64,000 bases of DNA from Butyrivibrio sp. AE3009 (GTDB taxonomy: Bacteria; Bacillota; Clostridia; Lachnospirales; Lachnospiraceae): contig NZ_ATVS01000005.1 in NCBI RefSeq assembly GCF_000420845.1, positions 111,420 through 175,419 of the forward strand. The letters are read 5' to 3'. The number at the start of each line of letters is the position of its first letter. Within the stretch, counting starts at the first letter, position 1. Below, in pieces: positions 26,249 through 35,487 of this stretch. The position numbers and the translations under genes were made by a program. The notes below the pieces were generated by a model. That model did no database searches. It saw nothing but the letters and a program-made list of their open reading frames with translations, and was not told the DNA's origin.

Positions 26249-27283
26249 CTAGATACCTATAGTTTTAAGGTCTTGTGCAAACTTTTGAAATTCTTTCTTG
26301 TTTAATATGTTCAGGCAGCTTTTTAGAATCAGAAGATGAAGCTCAGAAAGCTCGTTGTTTAATATGTGTGGGTTATTCAATATATTCGGAATATGGTTTT
26401 TTACTAATGCACATAGTAGTCTGTATAGCGAATATGGTGGTGCATCGTACCGTAGTGCTATCATTTTCCAAAAAATCAATGCACAGGAATAGACAAATTC
26501 TATTTCAAGTTCTTGTTTATATTCATCCATGAATCCTCTTTCTTCCAATTCATCCCATAGCATGATCTGATTAGTCAGAAGGTCTACATGATAGAACTCA
26601 TTGGTGGAGAGAGAGGTGGATACGTCATTTACATAGTAGTGATATAGCTGCTCATTCAGTATATAGGCCTTGGTGTAATACATGTTCAGAAGAACGCCCC
26701 AATAGGAATCCTCATAGGCCAGCCCTTCGGAGAAGACTATATTGTTATTTAAAAGCAGTGATTTCTTGATCAATTTACAATGTGGAAGATTATTAATCGT
26801 TTTTTTGACTAAAAATTTTTTTCGATCTTCCGGTACGGAAATGACAAGTACTTCATCAGGATTATTTTGTGAATCATCAGTTTCTTTATATATCAGTGTT
26901 TTTGAAAAATCCCTGATATACCTGCACTGAACAATATCATAATCATCGGAAAGGGCTATATTGTATAGCTTTTCCAGGTAGTCTTTTTCAAGCCAGTCAT
27001 CAGAGTCTACAAAGGCAATATATTCGCAGGTAGAATATTCCAAACCAAGGTTGCGGGCGGTTCCCTGGCGTGAGTTAACCGCCAAATCAATGATCATGAT
27101 ATTTTCAGGATATTTGGATTCCCACTGTTGCAAATGTGAAAGTGTAGCATCTGTAGAGCAGTCATTTACACATATTACTTCCAGGGAAGAGAAACCGATT
27201 GTCTGCTCTTCGATTGAAGTCAATGCTCTGTCTATATATGCTTCCACATTGTAACAGGGAAGAATCACACTTATCTTTTTCAT
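26249..27283 (-). CDS. GT2 family glycosyltransferase
   Basis: 344 residues. GT-A fold signature I-S-V-I-L-P-C-Y-N-V-E at residues 4-14, V-N-D-C-S-T-D-A near 38-45, A-R-N-L-G near 75, and the metal-binding D-S-D-D-W at about 94. The tail is helical. It transfers a sugar from a nucleotide donor in the cytoplasm; donor and acceptor are not predictable. It begins 4 bases after the CgeB-like gene at 27288, in the same unit. Confidence 0.85.
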   Translation of the reverse strand: MKKISVILPCYNVEAYIDRALTSIEEQTIGFSSLEVICVNDCSTDATLSHLQQWESKYPENIMIIDLAVNSRQGTARNLGLEYSTCEYIAFVDSDDWLEKDYLEKLYNIALSDDYDIVQCRYIRDFSKTLIYKETDDSQNNPDEVLVISVPEDRKKFLVKKTINNLPHCKLIKKSLLLNNNIVFSEGLAYEDSYWGVLLNMYYTKAYILNEQLYHYYVNDVSTSLSTNEFYHVDLLTNQIMLWDELEERGFMDEYKQELEIEFVYSCALIFWKMIALRYDAPPYSLYRLLCALVKNHIPNILNNPHILNNELSELHLLILKSCLNILNKKEFQKFAQDLKTIGI

Positions 27284-27287
27284 ACAT

Positions 27288-28466
27288 TTACCCGATAAAG
27301 ACTGAATCTAATATCTTTTTTACAGCTACAGGATAGGTATAATCACGGCATACTCTTTCATAACCTGCCAGAAGAATTGCCATACGGGCACTTTCGTGGG
27401 TCAAAAAGAATTTTGCCAGAGCTGCCATTTCTTCAAAGCTGTGATATACAACTATCTCTTTTCCAATCTCAAATAATTCTTCTGTTTCCGGTTGATAGTT
27501 GGTCAGTATAAAGCCTCCTGCTCCGATAATGTCAAAGGTCCGAAGGGGCAGACCTGAAAATATGCTGTGTAGAGAGGTTGAAAGGTTTATTCTGGATAAA
27601 TTGTATGCTTTGGGGAGTTTGTCATTGTAGGTTAAAAAGGGATGATAATCCACTCCTGCAATCTGATCCTTAGGCTCTGCATTTGCTCCATACCATCTGG
27701 GATTAAGACCAGCAATTTGCTCCATCATAAGACGGCGCTCTGTGTATGCAACGGCTCTTGCCATAACCACTTCCTCAAAGTAAAGCCTGCTGGGAAGGCC
27801 AAGCTTATCCCCCGGATCTTCATCAGATAGAGCGACCATCGCATCTATAAGATCTTCAGACATGGTGTTATGGATTCTGTCTTTGCCATCCCACTTACCC
27901 ATCATATTAAATGCAATAGAGTTAAGTTGGTCTCTGAGTGCTTCATCTAAATTTGCTCTATAGTAAGCATATCTTCCGTCTACGTATTGCATTCCAACAA
28001 AGGATATGTCACAGCTGTAAGCAGTCTCATCAGCTACATCTATTTTAAGCTGTCCCATCCTGGAGATGTTGGAGGCAAGTGGGAGGTAGTTAACATTGGG
28101 AAGGCCTCTCTCAATGCAATTATTCATCAGGTATTTGTCGAATATAAAAAAATGATTGGTCTTATTTTGAGCCTCTTTGCTGTATAAAGACTGGAGAGGA
28201 CAGTCGTAGATCCAGGATGCGTAGGGGATTTCCAGTTCCTTACATGCTGCTGAAACAGTTGGCGAAAAGTTCATTGTCAGCGCTATGTCATAGGGATTGG
28301 ATTTTATGTACTTAACGATTTTTACAATTTCATTTTCATCATAATCCAGTGTCTTACAGGATAATTCAAGGCTATCGCAAGTATTACCTGATTCGATAGT
28401 TCCCCAATATAAATCGTTAAGAACCAGATCTATGCATTTGACAAGCAGGCATCGTTTAGTGTTCAA
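27288..28466 (-). CDS. CgeB-like glycosyltransferase
   Basis: 392 residues. DUF3880-type N half (A-L-T-M-N-F-S-P-T, Y-A-S-W-I-Y-D-C-P) and the C-terminal signature I-N-L-S-T-S-L-H-S-I-F-S-G-L-P-L-R-T-F-D, G-G-F-I-L-T-N-Y-Q-P. Most like the CgeB half of the protein at 17229. It starts with TTG at 28466; AAAGGA lies 6 bases upstream on this strand. First gene of the minus-strand unit; a divergent region of 174 bases separates it from the next GT2. Confidence 0.8.
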   Translation of the reverse strand: MNTKRCLLVKCIDLVLNDLYWGTIESGNTCDSLELSCKTLDYDENEIVKIVKYIKSNPYDIALTMNFSPTVSAACKELEIPYASWIYDCPLQSLYSKEAQNKTNHFFIFDKYLMNNCIERGLPNVNYLPLASNISRMGQLKIDVADETAYSCDISFVGMQYVDGRYAYYRANLDEALRDQLNSIAFNMMGKWDGKDRIHNTMSEDLIDAMVALSDEDPGDKLGLPSRLYFEEVVMARAVAYTERRLMMEQIAGLNPRWYGANAEPKDQIAGVDYHPFLTYNDKLPKAYNLSRINLSTSLHSIFSGLPLRTFDIIGAGGFILTNYQPETEELFEIGKEIVVYHSFEEMAALAKFFLTHESARMAILLAGYERVCRDYTYPVAVKKILDSVFIG

Positions 28467-28513
28467 GTAAAATCCTTTCCATTATCAAATAAGTTATAGA
28501 TAACATAATTATA

Positions 28514-28550
28514 CACTATATATCGAACAAAACATAACGTATATATAGTG
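28514..28550. repeat. Inverted repeat in divergent promoter region
   Basis: CACTATATAT (28514-28523) is mirrored by ATATATAGTG (28541-28550), with inner CG pairs. Placed between divergently transcribed genes, it could be an operator. Confidence 0.5.
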
Positions 28551-28581
28551 GAAGACCGTGCAAAAATGAATGCTTAAATGG

Positions 28582-28608
28582 TAAAATGATAATATGCAGA
28601 CACGATAG
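28582..28608 (+). promoter_or_regulatory. Candidate sigma28-like promoter before a GT2 gene
   Basis: TAAA (28582-28585), exactly 15 bases, then CACGATAG (28601-28608), which keeps the CGATA core of GCCGATAA. If real it ties glycosylation genes to the flagellar regulon. Confidence 0.4.
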
Positions 28609-28640
28609 CAAGTTTTTGACATTATTTTGAAAGGATAACT

Positions 28641-30059
28641 GTGAATACACCTATTATTTCAGTGATCGTACCGGTTTATAATGCTGAAAAATATCTGGAT
28701 GAGTGTATAGAGTCGATACTTAATCAGTCATTTTCTGCTTTCGAACTGATATTATTGCCGGGGAGCTCAACAGATAACAGCTCACAGATATGTGAGAACT
28801 GGAAGAAAAAAGATAATAGAATAAGGATCGTCATTCAGGATATAAACAGCAGTGGATATGCCAGGAATAAAGGGATCAGGGAAGCTGCCGGTGAGTATAT
28901 CTGTTTTTGTGATGCTGATGACAAGTATTGTGATGATTACCTTAAGAAAATGCATGAAAGCATTACATCAAATAATGCAGATGTCGCGGAGTGTATGTTT
29001 TATATAGCAAGCGAGGATTTGCGGTCACAAAGGTTATATCCCTTTCTTGAAGATATAAGATATCTGGAGCACAGCATTATGGAGCGTCAGGGTTCACCTG
29101 CGGTTTGGAAGTATATATCTAAAAAAACTTTGTGGATTGACAATGATATAGTTTTTCCTGAAATTAGAATTGCAGAAGATCTTGCTGTCTACACCATGAT
29201 ATGGGCTTATTGCTTGAAAATAAACTATGTCTATGAACCTCTATATATCTACCGAATTGTTGACACGTCCTTAAGCAGAACCAAAGTGAAACTGGAGGAT
29301 AGGATAGCTAATCTCAGAGGCTTTTGTGAATATACAAGTAGTGAGTTTAAAAAGAGAGGGCTATACGAACAATGCAGGTCTACTCTTATAAGCCAGGCTG
29401 AATATCATTTAAGTGGCGTGTTCCAATTCATAGAAGATGCAGAGGATAATAAAGATATTTCAGCCCAGATGTCTGACATAATTAAGGATAGCTTTGGAGT
29501 TTCTGATACGGTATATGATCATTCTGTTCTTGGGTGGGGAGGAAAAGAAATGCACCCGCTGTGCGCACGGCTTAGAAAAAACCCTTCCAAGAATCTGTTC
29601 AGCATAAAAGATATGAGTATGTCTGTGCTGTGTGATCAGGATTTACAAAAGCAGTTCCGGGATTATTGTGATCAAAATGAGCATGATATTGTAATTGTAG
29701 ACCTTATATCTGAGGCACCTGCGATTCTGGAAGAACTGGCGGATATTTCATCATTTATTCAGAAGTGGGCTCTTGGAGCAGGCATATTTCTGTCATGCAT
29801 AAACAAAGTGCATCCCAAGGTCTATTTACTGGAGAAGTATGTAGCTGATAATTATTATTCTATGGAAAATACAGGGCTTGTAAACAAGATATTAAAAATG
29901 CTCCATGAGAGCTTTATTGGACTATGTCCTGGGTGCAAGTATATACCATCAATACCTGCTGAACTATACAAAAACAATGAAGAGAACGATTACAATATTT
30001 CAAAATACGATTGTACTTACTACTACGAGAAGATAGTTGATGACATTCATGCACTTTAA
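28641..30059 (+). CDS. GT2 glycosyltransferase with C-terminal extension
   Basis: 472 residues. N-terminal GT-A domain: I-S-V-I-V-P-V-Y-N-A-E (6-16), Y-A-R-N-K-G, and D-A-D-D near residue 93. The nucleotide-site motif normally D-G-S-T-D-N is here P-G-S-S-T-D-N, lacking the first acid; activity could be altered. From about residue 300 an extension with D-I-V-I-V-D-L-I-S-E and C-P-G-C-K-Y-I-P is reminiscent of DUF6270-like regions. GTG start at 28641, AAAGGA 6 bases upstream. It heads a long + strand run of genes. Confidence 0.72.
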   Translation: MNTPIISVIVPVYNAEKYLDECIESILNQSFSAFELILLPGSSTDNSSQICENWKKKDNRIRIVIQDINSSGYARNKGIREAAGEYICFCDADDKYCDDYLKKMHESITSNNADVAECMFYIASEDLRSQRLYPFLEDIRYLEHSIMERQGSPAVWKYISKKTLWIDNDIVFPEIRIAEDLAVYTMIWAYCLKINYVYEPLYIYRIVDTSLSRTKVKLEDRIANLRGFCEYTSSEFKKRGLYEQCRSTLISQAEYHLSGVFQFIEDAEDNKDISAQMSDIIKDSFGVSDTVYDHSVLGWGGKEMHPLCARLRKNPSKNLFSIKDMSMSVLCDQDLQKQFRDYCDQNEHDIVIVDLISEAPAILEELADISSFIQKWALGAGIFLSCINKVHPKVYLLEKYVADNYYSMENTGLVNKILKMLHESFIGLCPGCKYIPSIPAELYKNNEENDYNISKYDCTYYYEKIVDDIHAL

Positions 30060-30127
30060 TACGCTCAATAATACACGATTATATGTTACAATTATAGTAA
30101 GGCATAATATAACATTGGGTGATTGTA

Positions 30128-31312
30128 ATGTGCAAAATTCTTTTTCTGGACTGGAACAGCTATGGAAATCTGGACATCCTGTCAGCTATCGACGAACTAA
30201 AGGCTTCCGGCAGGGACATCCGGATAGAGCTGTATCCCTACGACAATCATATAGAGCGCGATGATAAGCAGTTCGCAGATAAATTCAAAACGGACCTTCA
30301 AAAGAAGAGCCCGGATTTTGTCATGTCTTTTAACTTTTTTCCCATTGTTTCAGGGGTATGCAATGAAGTAGGAATTAAATATGTTTCCTGGGTATATGAT
30401 AATCCCGCTATTAATCTGTATTCATTTACGCTTATAAATCCATGCAATTATGTATTCCTCTTTGATTCTCAGATGTATGAAGTTTTTGCGAATCAGGGGA
30501 TCAAAACAGTATATTATCTTCCCATGGCTGCAGCTGTAGAGCGGTATGACAGTTTTGAAAAGTCCGATGTTTTCAGGAAAAAGTGGGGAGGAGAACTTGC
30601 ATTTGTAGGAAATCTCTATACAGAAGGCCATAACTACTATGATCAGATAGAAGATAAACTGTCAGACTATAGTAAAGGTTATATCAATGGGCTTATGCGG
30701 GCACAAATGGAGATAAACGGCGCCAGTATTGTGGAAGGCTCAATTCCGGAAAATGTCATGAAGGAGATGGTTGATGCCTTTGGGGCCAAGCCCAACTATG
30801 ACGGTGTTGAGACCTATGATTATATCTATTCAAATTATGTGGTAGACAGAAAGATTACAGCTCTTGAGAGGACAGAGATGCTTACCATGATTGGTAAAAA
30901 GCATTCGGTGAACCTGTTTACAGGGGACAAGAACTTTAAGCCTGAAGGTATTAGTAACCGCGGGAAAGTGGATTATTATAAGGAGATGCCTTACATCTTC
31001 AAAAACACAGACATCAATCTGAATATTACTTTACGAAGTATTCAAAGAGGAATCCCGCTTAGGTGCATGGATATTATGGGATGTGGCGGCTTCCTTCTTA
31101 CCAATTATCAGGAGGATTTCCTTCATTTCTTTGAGCCCTTTGAGGATTATGTATATTTCGAGAGCAGACAGGATCTGATGGATAAGATTGAGTACTATCT
31201 GACCCATGAAGGGGAACGAAACAGAATCGCAAAATCCGGTTATGAGAAGATAAAGGCAAATCATACATATAGATTAAGACTTGAAGAAATTCTTGATATA
31301 GTTGGTAACTAA
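30128..31312 (+). CDS. CgeB-like glycosyltransferase
   Basis: 394 residues. K-I-L-F-L-D-W start, F-V-M-S-F-N-F-F-P-I-V and Y-V-S-W-V-Y-D-N-P in the N half; I-N-L-N-I-T-L-R-S-I-Q-R-G-I-P-L-R-C-M-D, G-G-F-L-L-T-N-Y-Q in the C half. ATG 30128 is preferred to GTG 30119 because GGTGA lies 5 bases upstream. Very similar to the following gene at 31325, with 12 bases between them, so a tandem duplication is likely. Confidence 0.82.
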   Translation: MCKILFLDWNSYGNLDILSAIDELKASGRDIRIELYPYDNHIERDDKQFADKFKTDLQKKSPDFVMSFNFFPIVSGVCNEVGIKYVSWVYDNPAINLYSFTLINPCNYVFLFDSQMYEVFANQGIKTVYYLPMAAAVERYDSFEKSDVFRKKWGGELAFVGNLYTEGHNYYDQIEDKLSDYSKGYINGLMRAQMEINGASIVEGSIPENVMKEMVDAFGAKPNYDGVETYDYIYSNYVVDRKITALERTEMLTMIGKKHSVNLFTGDKNFKPEGISNRGKVDYYKEMPYIFKNTDINLNITLRSIQRGIPLRCMDIMGCGGFLLTNYQEDFLHFFEPFEDYVYFESRQDLMDKIEYYLTHEGERNRIAKSGYEKIKANHTYRLRLEEILDIVGN

Positions 31313-31324
31313 AGGAAAATGCAT

Positions 31325-32533
31325 ATGAAACTATTGTATCTGGACATACCTATTTTTTTTGCTAACAGAGATATGCTGGAAGCTTTTCAGGAGTATGTTG
31401 ATGAGGACGGAGAGCACCTGCAGATACTCAGGTATATGTTTAATTATACTGAGGAATCAGCAAGGAAAAATCCTGAGTTTGAGGCAGAGTTTCCGGGAAT
31501 ATTAAAGGAACACTCTCCTGATTTTGTATTTTCCTTTAACTTTCTTCCGGTAGTGTCAAAAGTATGCAACGTAGCAGGGATAAAATACGTATCCTGGATC
31601 TATGATAATCCGGAGATACTGCTTTATTCCTATCATGTGATAAATAAATGCAACATCGTTTTGATGTTTGATTCCAAGCAGTTTGAGACATTCCGGAAAG
31701 GTGGAATCAAGACCGTGGAATATATGCCGCTGGCAGCATCTACCAGAAGGCTTGATGCAATGATTCCGGATGATGAAACAGTTTCAAAGTATAGTGCTGA
31801 TATTGCCTTTGTGGGATCCCTTTATACAGAGCGTAGAAGATATTACGACGAAATAGCAGAGAAAATAACCCCCTATACCCTTGGATATATTGATGGAATG
31901 ATAAGAGGGCAGCTCCAGGTGGATGGAGTGAATGTTATGGAGGAAGCCCTGAGACCTGAAATCGTGGACGAGATTCAGAAGGCCAGCAATATCTATCCTC
32001 ATGCGGACAGCGCTGAGACCAGAGAGTATCTCTACGCAAACTATATCATTAACCGCCAGGCGACCATAATAGAACGCAGAGAGATTCTTACGATGATAGG
32101 TGAGAAGCATCCGCTTAATCTCTATACCTATGCGGAAAATAATGAATTTAATCCCAAAGGGGTGATCAATAAAGGGGCAGCAGAGTATTTTGTTGAAATG
32201 CCCTATGTATTTAAACTAAGCAGAATTAACCTGAACATCACCCTAAGAAGCATACAGAATGCGATACCCCTCAGGTGTTATGACATTCTCGGGGCGGGAG
32301 GATTTCTCTTATCAAACTATCAGGTAGATCTGGCCAGACACTTCGTTCCCGGTGAGGACTATGTCTTCTACGAAAACAGGAAGGATATCCTGAATAAGAT
32401 TGAGTACTATTTAAGCCATGAAGACGAAAGAAAGGCCATTGCGAAAAATGGTCACGACAAAGTACAAAAAGAGCATACCTTCGATGTGAGGGTTAAACAG
32501 ATTATTGATTTGGTGAAGGCTAAGGACATATAA
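31325..32533 (+). CDS. CgeB-like glycosyltransferase, tandem paralogue
   Basis: 402 residues with the same order of motifs: F-V-F-S-F-N-F-L-P-V-V, Y-V-S-W-I-Y-D-N-P, then I-N-L-N-I-T-L-R-S-I-Q-N-A-I-P-L-R-C-Y-D and G-G-F-L-L-S-N-Y-Q. ATG 31325 lies 8 bases after AAAGGA; the ATG at 31319 is too close. The middle third differs from its neighbour, which suggests different acceptors. The next GT2 starts directly at its stop. Confidence 0.82.
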   Translation: MKLLYLDIPIFFANRDMLEAFQEYVDEDGEHLQILRYMFNYTEESARKNPEFEAEFPGILKEHSPDFVFSFNFLPVVSKVCNVAGIKYVSWIYDNPEILLYSYHVINKCNIVLMFDSKQFETFRKGGIKTVEYMPLAASTRRLDAMIPDDETVSKYSADIAFVGSLYTERRRYYDEIAEKITPYTLGYIDGMIRGQLQVDGVNVMEEALRPEIVDEIQKASNIYPHADSAETREYLYANYIINRQATIIERREILTMIGEKHPLNLYTYAENNEFNPKGVINKGAAEYFVEMPYVFKLSRINLNITLRSIQNAIPLRCYDILGAGGFLLSNYQVDLARHFVPGEDYVFYENRKDILNKIEYYLSHEDERKAIAKNGHDKVQKEHTFDVRVKQIIDLVKAKDI

Positions 32534-33544
32534 ATGGCAAAAGTAAGTGTAATCGTACCGGCATATAATTCTCACGATACTTTGGCAACCTGTCTGGGGA
32601 GCCTTGTGCACCAGACTCTTCAGGATATAGAGATAATTGTGATCAATGATGCATCCACGGATGATACCTGGGAAATCATGAAGAGGTGTAAGGGACAATT
32701 TTCCGATAAGGTCAAAATAATCGACGGAAAGGTTAATCGCGGAAGCGGAGGAGCCAGGAACCAGGGCTTTGATGCGGCAACAGGCGAATACATTGGCCTT
32801 GTGGATAGTGATGATTATGTTGCTCCGAACATGTACGAGCTTTTATATAACCAGGCAAAAGAAGGAGACTATGACATAGTAGATAGTGGTTATTATAAAG
32901 AGTCAACAGATAAAGCGATTCTTTCCACCGGTGATAACGTCACAGGAACGCTTGATGATGAGAAAAGAAATATTCTAATCGCAGGTGGAGGATATCTTGT
33001 AACAAAGATTTTTAGAAGAGAACTTTTTAACTGTCCACCTATAAGGATGAGAGAGAATGTCAGGTGTCTTGAAGATACGGAAATTCTTATATACATGATT
33101 CTCAGAGCGAAGAAAATAGGAAATGTAAAGGAAATTTTGTATAAGTATTGCGATATAAAGGGATCAGCTACCAAGCAAATAGACTTGAAAGTATATCTTG
33201 ATTCAGTAATCGGTGCAATGAAAGCTATTTATGAGAGGTGTGCTCATCTTTCGGAATATGAGGGGGCAAAAGAATCAATAGACTACATGGCTGCAGTTCT
33301 TTATTCCTATGGAATCAACAGATGTTTATTTGAAAATATCAGGAAGTATGGCGCTAAAAAGGAATATATAGATAAATATTTTTTAGGACTAAATGATACA
33401 CAAAAGGAATATTTGAAGAGTTTATATGGGATAAAGGAACAATGCTTTAGTTTTTTATATGACAAAAACTACATTATACAGCAGAAGTTGGCGGCAATAG
33501 ATATTGCAATTATGAAAAAGTGTGATCAAATACACAAGGGGTGA
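32534..33544 (+). CDS. GT2 family glycosyltransferase
   Basis: 336 residues. V-S-V-I-V-P-A-Y-N-S (4-13), I-N-D-A-S-T-D-D-T-W near 37-46, G-A-R-N-Q-G near 75, V-D-S-D-D-Y near 93: all GT-A active-site parts are present. The ATG directly abuts the stop of the preceding CgeB-like gene, and a glycerophosphotransferase-like gene follows three bases later, so translation is probably coupled along the operon. Confidence 0.85.
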   Translation: MAKVSVIVPAYNSHDTLATCLGSLVHQTLQDIEIIVINDASTDDTWEIMKRCKGQFSDKVKIIDGKVNRGSGGARNQGFDAATGEYIGLVDSDDYVAPNMYELLYNQAKEGDYDIVDSGYYKESTDKAILSTGDNVTGTLDDEKRNILIAGGGYLVTKIFRRELFNCPPIRMRENVRCLEDTEILIYMILRAKKIGNVKEILYKYCDIKGSATKQIDLKVYLDSVIGAMKAIYERCAHLSEYEGAKESIDYMAAVLYSYGINRCLFENIRKYGAKKEYIDKYFLGLNDTQKEYLKSLYGIKEQCFSFLYDKNYIIQQKLAAIDIAIMKKCDQIHKG

Positions 33545-33547
33545 ATT

Positions 33548-34996
33548 ATGGCTGACGATAAGATCAAGTATTATTCCGTGCTTGTTAGCGAATTGAGTCA
33601 AGGTGTGGAAAACGGAGATTTTTCCGGAGAGTTTATCCCGGATAAATATAGATGGGAACATTTGCTTGCACTTTTTTTTCTTTCCAAGGCATCAGAAGAA
33701 GGCAAGGAAATGTATACGGCTATCTATAACATGGTGATAGCTTCTTCTGAAAAGCGAATTAGGAAAAAAGCAAGGAAAAAGGAAAAAATAAAAATTTTAT
33801 TTCAGAATTACTCCGCAGCCCAATGGCCAGCTATGGACGTATATAACGAATTTGCAAAAGATGAAAGGATAGAAACAGGATTACTGGTTTCTCCAGTTTT
33901 AGGCAGGGGAGAGGGGCACTGGGAAGACAGCTATAGCCAGACCTTGAAGTGGTTTAAAGAAAATGATTACAAGATATATGAGGGCGTTAACAATGACGGT
34001 AATTTTCCCGGATTTGAGGACTTCGGAGGGGCCCCTGATATTGTTTTCATAACATCTTCCTGGTACACAGAATTACCTTATTATCAACAGTTTATTTCAC
34101 TTCCGCTTAATTCACTTGTTGCTTATATTCCTTACAGTATTTACCTTGCAAATAGTATGGATGGTGGATATGGAGACAATAAAGTGTACAACAAAGATAC
34201 CGTCAATCTAATGTGGAGGGTTTATTGTGACTGTAGCAAAAACTATGAGGGATATAAGAAAAAGCAGTATCTATCAGGAAAAAACGTAAGATTTTCCGGT
34301 TACGCTAAAATGGATTACTTTTATCAACAGAGAAACTGGAATGACGACCAGCTAAGAGAAATATGGAAGATTCCGTATAATATAGATGCTAAATCGATGA
34401 AAAAAGTGATAGTGGCGCCTCATTACAGTGTTATAGACAAAGGCGTGATTTTGTTTTCCACCTTCAGAAGAAATTTGTGGTTTTTCTTATATTTGGCGCA
34501 AAAATATAAGGACGATGTCAGTTTTGTTTTTAAACCACATCCACTTCTTCGTACTGCTTCAGTTAAAGCCGGGTTGTTTAATAGCTATGAAGAATATGAT
34601 GAATACATCGAAAAATGGGAAGGATTGTCAAATGCGAGAGTAATTCAAGATGCAAGCTATCTGGATCTGTTTGATACTTCCGATGCGATGATAATGGACA
34701 GCGGCTCATTTCTTGGAGAATATCTTTATACAGGAAAGCCTTTGCTTTATCTGACAAGACCGGAACAGGCCTTTTTACCGATTGGTGAAAAAGTAGTTGA
34801 TGTATATTATAAGACGCCCGGTGAGAACTATATGGAAATAGAAAGATTTCTTCAGGATGTAGTCTTAAATGGTAATGACTATATGAGAGAAAAAAGAGAA
34901 GCTGTATTTAAAGAGGAATATGATTATAAGACCATCAATGGGATTGGAGCATCAGAGTATATCTGTAACGACGTATTTGATCTAATTAATGCTTAA
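33548..34996 (+). CDS. CDP-glycerol glycerophosphotransferase-like protein
   Basis: 482 residues. The C-terminal 300 residues match the PF04464 family that transfers glycerol phosphate or similar groups from CDP donors: K-V-I-V-A-P-H-Y near 280, F-V-F-K-P-H-P-L-L near 323, D-L-F-D-T-S-D-A-M-I-M-D-S-G-S-F near 370-385, G-K-P-L-L-Y-L. A basic helical stretch at about 75-85 may touch the membrane. The gene directly behind supplies a CDP donor. A related enzyme takes part in Clostridioides difficile type A flagellin modification, which supports a role in flagellin decoration, though teichoic-acid-like polymers are possible. Confidence 0.75.
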   Translation: MADDKIKYYSVLVSELSQGVENGDFSGEFIPDKYRWEHLLALFFLSKASEEGKEMYTAIYNMVIASSEKRIRKKARKKEKIKILFQNYSAAQWPAMDVYNEFAKDERIETGLLVSPVLGRGEGHWEDSYSQTLKWFKENDYKIYEGVNNDGNFPGFEDFGGAPDIVFITSSWYTELPYYQQFISLPLNSLVAYIPYSIYLANSMDGGYGDNKVYNKDTVNLMWRVYCDCSKNYEGYKKKQYLSGKNVRFSGYAKMDYFYQQRNWNDDQLREIWKIPYNIDAKSMKKVIVAPHYSVIDKGVILFSTFRRNLWFFLYLAQKYKDDVSFVFKPHPLLRTASVKAGLFNSYEEYDEYIEKWEGLSNARVIQDASYLDLFDTSDAMIMDSGSFLGEYLYTGKPLLYLTRPEQAFLPIGEKVVDVYYKTPGENYMEIERFLQDVVLNGNDYMREKREAVFKEEYDYKTINGIGASEYICNDVFDLINA

Positions 34997-35013
34997 GAAC
35001 GGGAAGGAGCATT

Positions 35014-35487
35014 ATGGTAATTGGTTATACCGCCGGTGTATATGATTTATTTCACGTTGGACATCTGAATCTTCTGAAAAATGCCAAGGGCTTTTGCGAC
35101 AAGCTTGTTGTTGGAGTTACAGTAGATGATCTTGTTATGTACAAGGGAAAGCAGGCCATGATTCCTTTTGAGGACCGTATTGAGATAGTCAGATCCTGCA
35201 AATATGTAGATGCTGCTGTGCCCCAATATGATATGGATAAACTTACCGCATGCAAAAAACTAGGTGCAAGCATACTTTTTGTGGGTGACGATTGGTATGG
35301 TACGGATAAATGGAAAGAGTACGAAGCTGAATTTGAAAAGGAAGGAATCAGAATAGTGTACTTTCCGTATACCAAGGGGATTTCTTCAACAAGAATTACA
35401 AAGGCATTACAGGAAATTCGTGGTTGGTCTACAGAAGTGGCAAGAAATGCAATTCACCTGAATGTTGATGTGGATGAGGAGAAATGA
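35014..35487 (+). CDS. TagD-like glycerol-3-phosphate cytidylyltransferase
   Basis: 157 residues. Nucleotidyltransferase signature H-V-G-H at residues 14-17 (the HxGH motif), R-x-x-I/V near 55, and I-S-S-T-R-I near residue 122 (the ISSTxI/R motif). The family activates glycerol-3-phosphate or related phosphates with CTP. It sits 17 bases after the PF04464 gene, giving a donor-maker plus transferase pair. The tail of about 25 residues is longer than in TagD. AAGGAG precedes the ATG. Substrate could also be another polyol or choline phosphate. Confidence 0.8.
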   Translation: MVIGYTAGVYDLFHVGHLNLLKNAKGFCDKLVVGVTVDDLVMYKGKQAMIPFEDRIEIVRSCKYVDAAVPQYDMDKLTACKKLGASILFVGDDWYGTDKWKEYEAEFEKEGIRIVYFPYTKGISSTRITKALQEIRGWSTEVARNAIHLNVDVDEEK

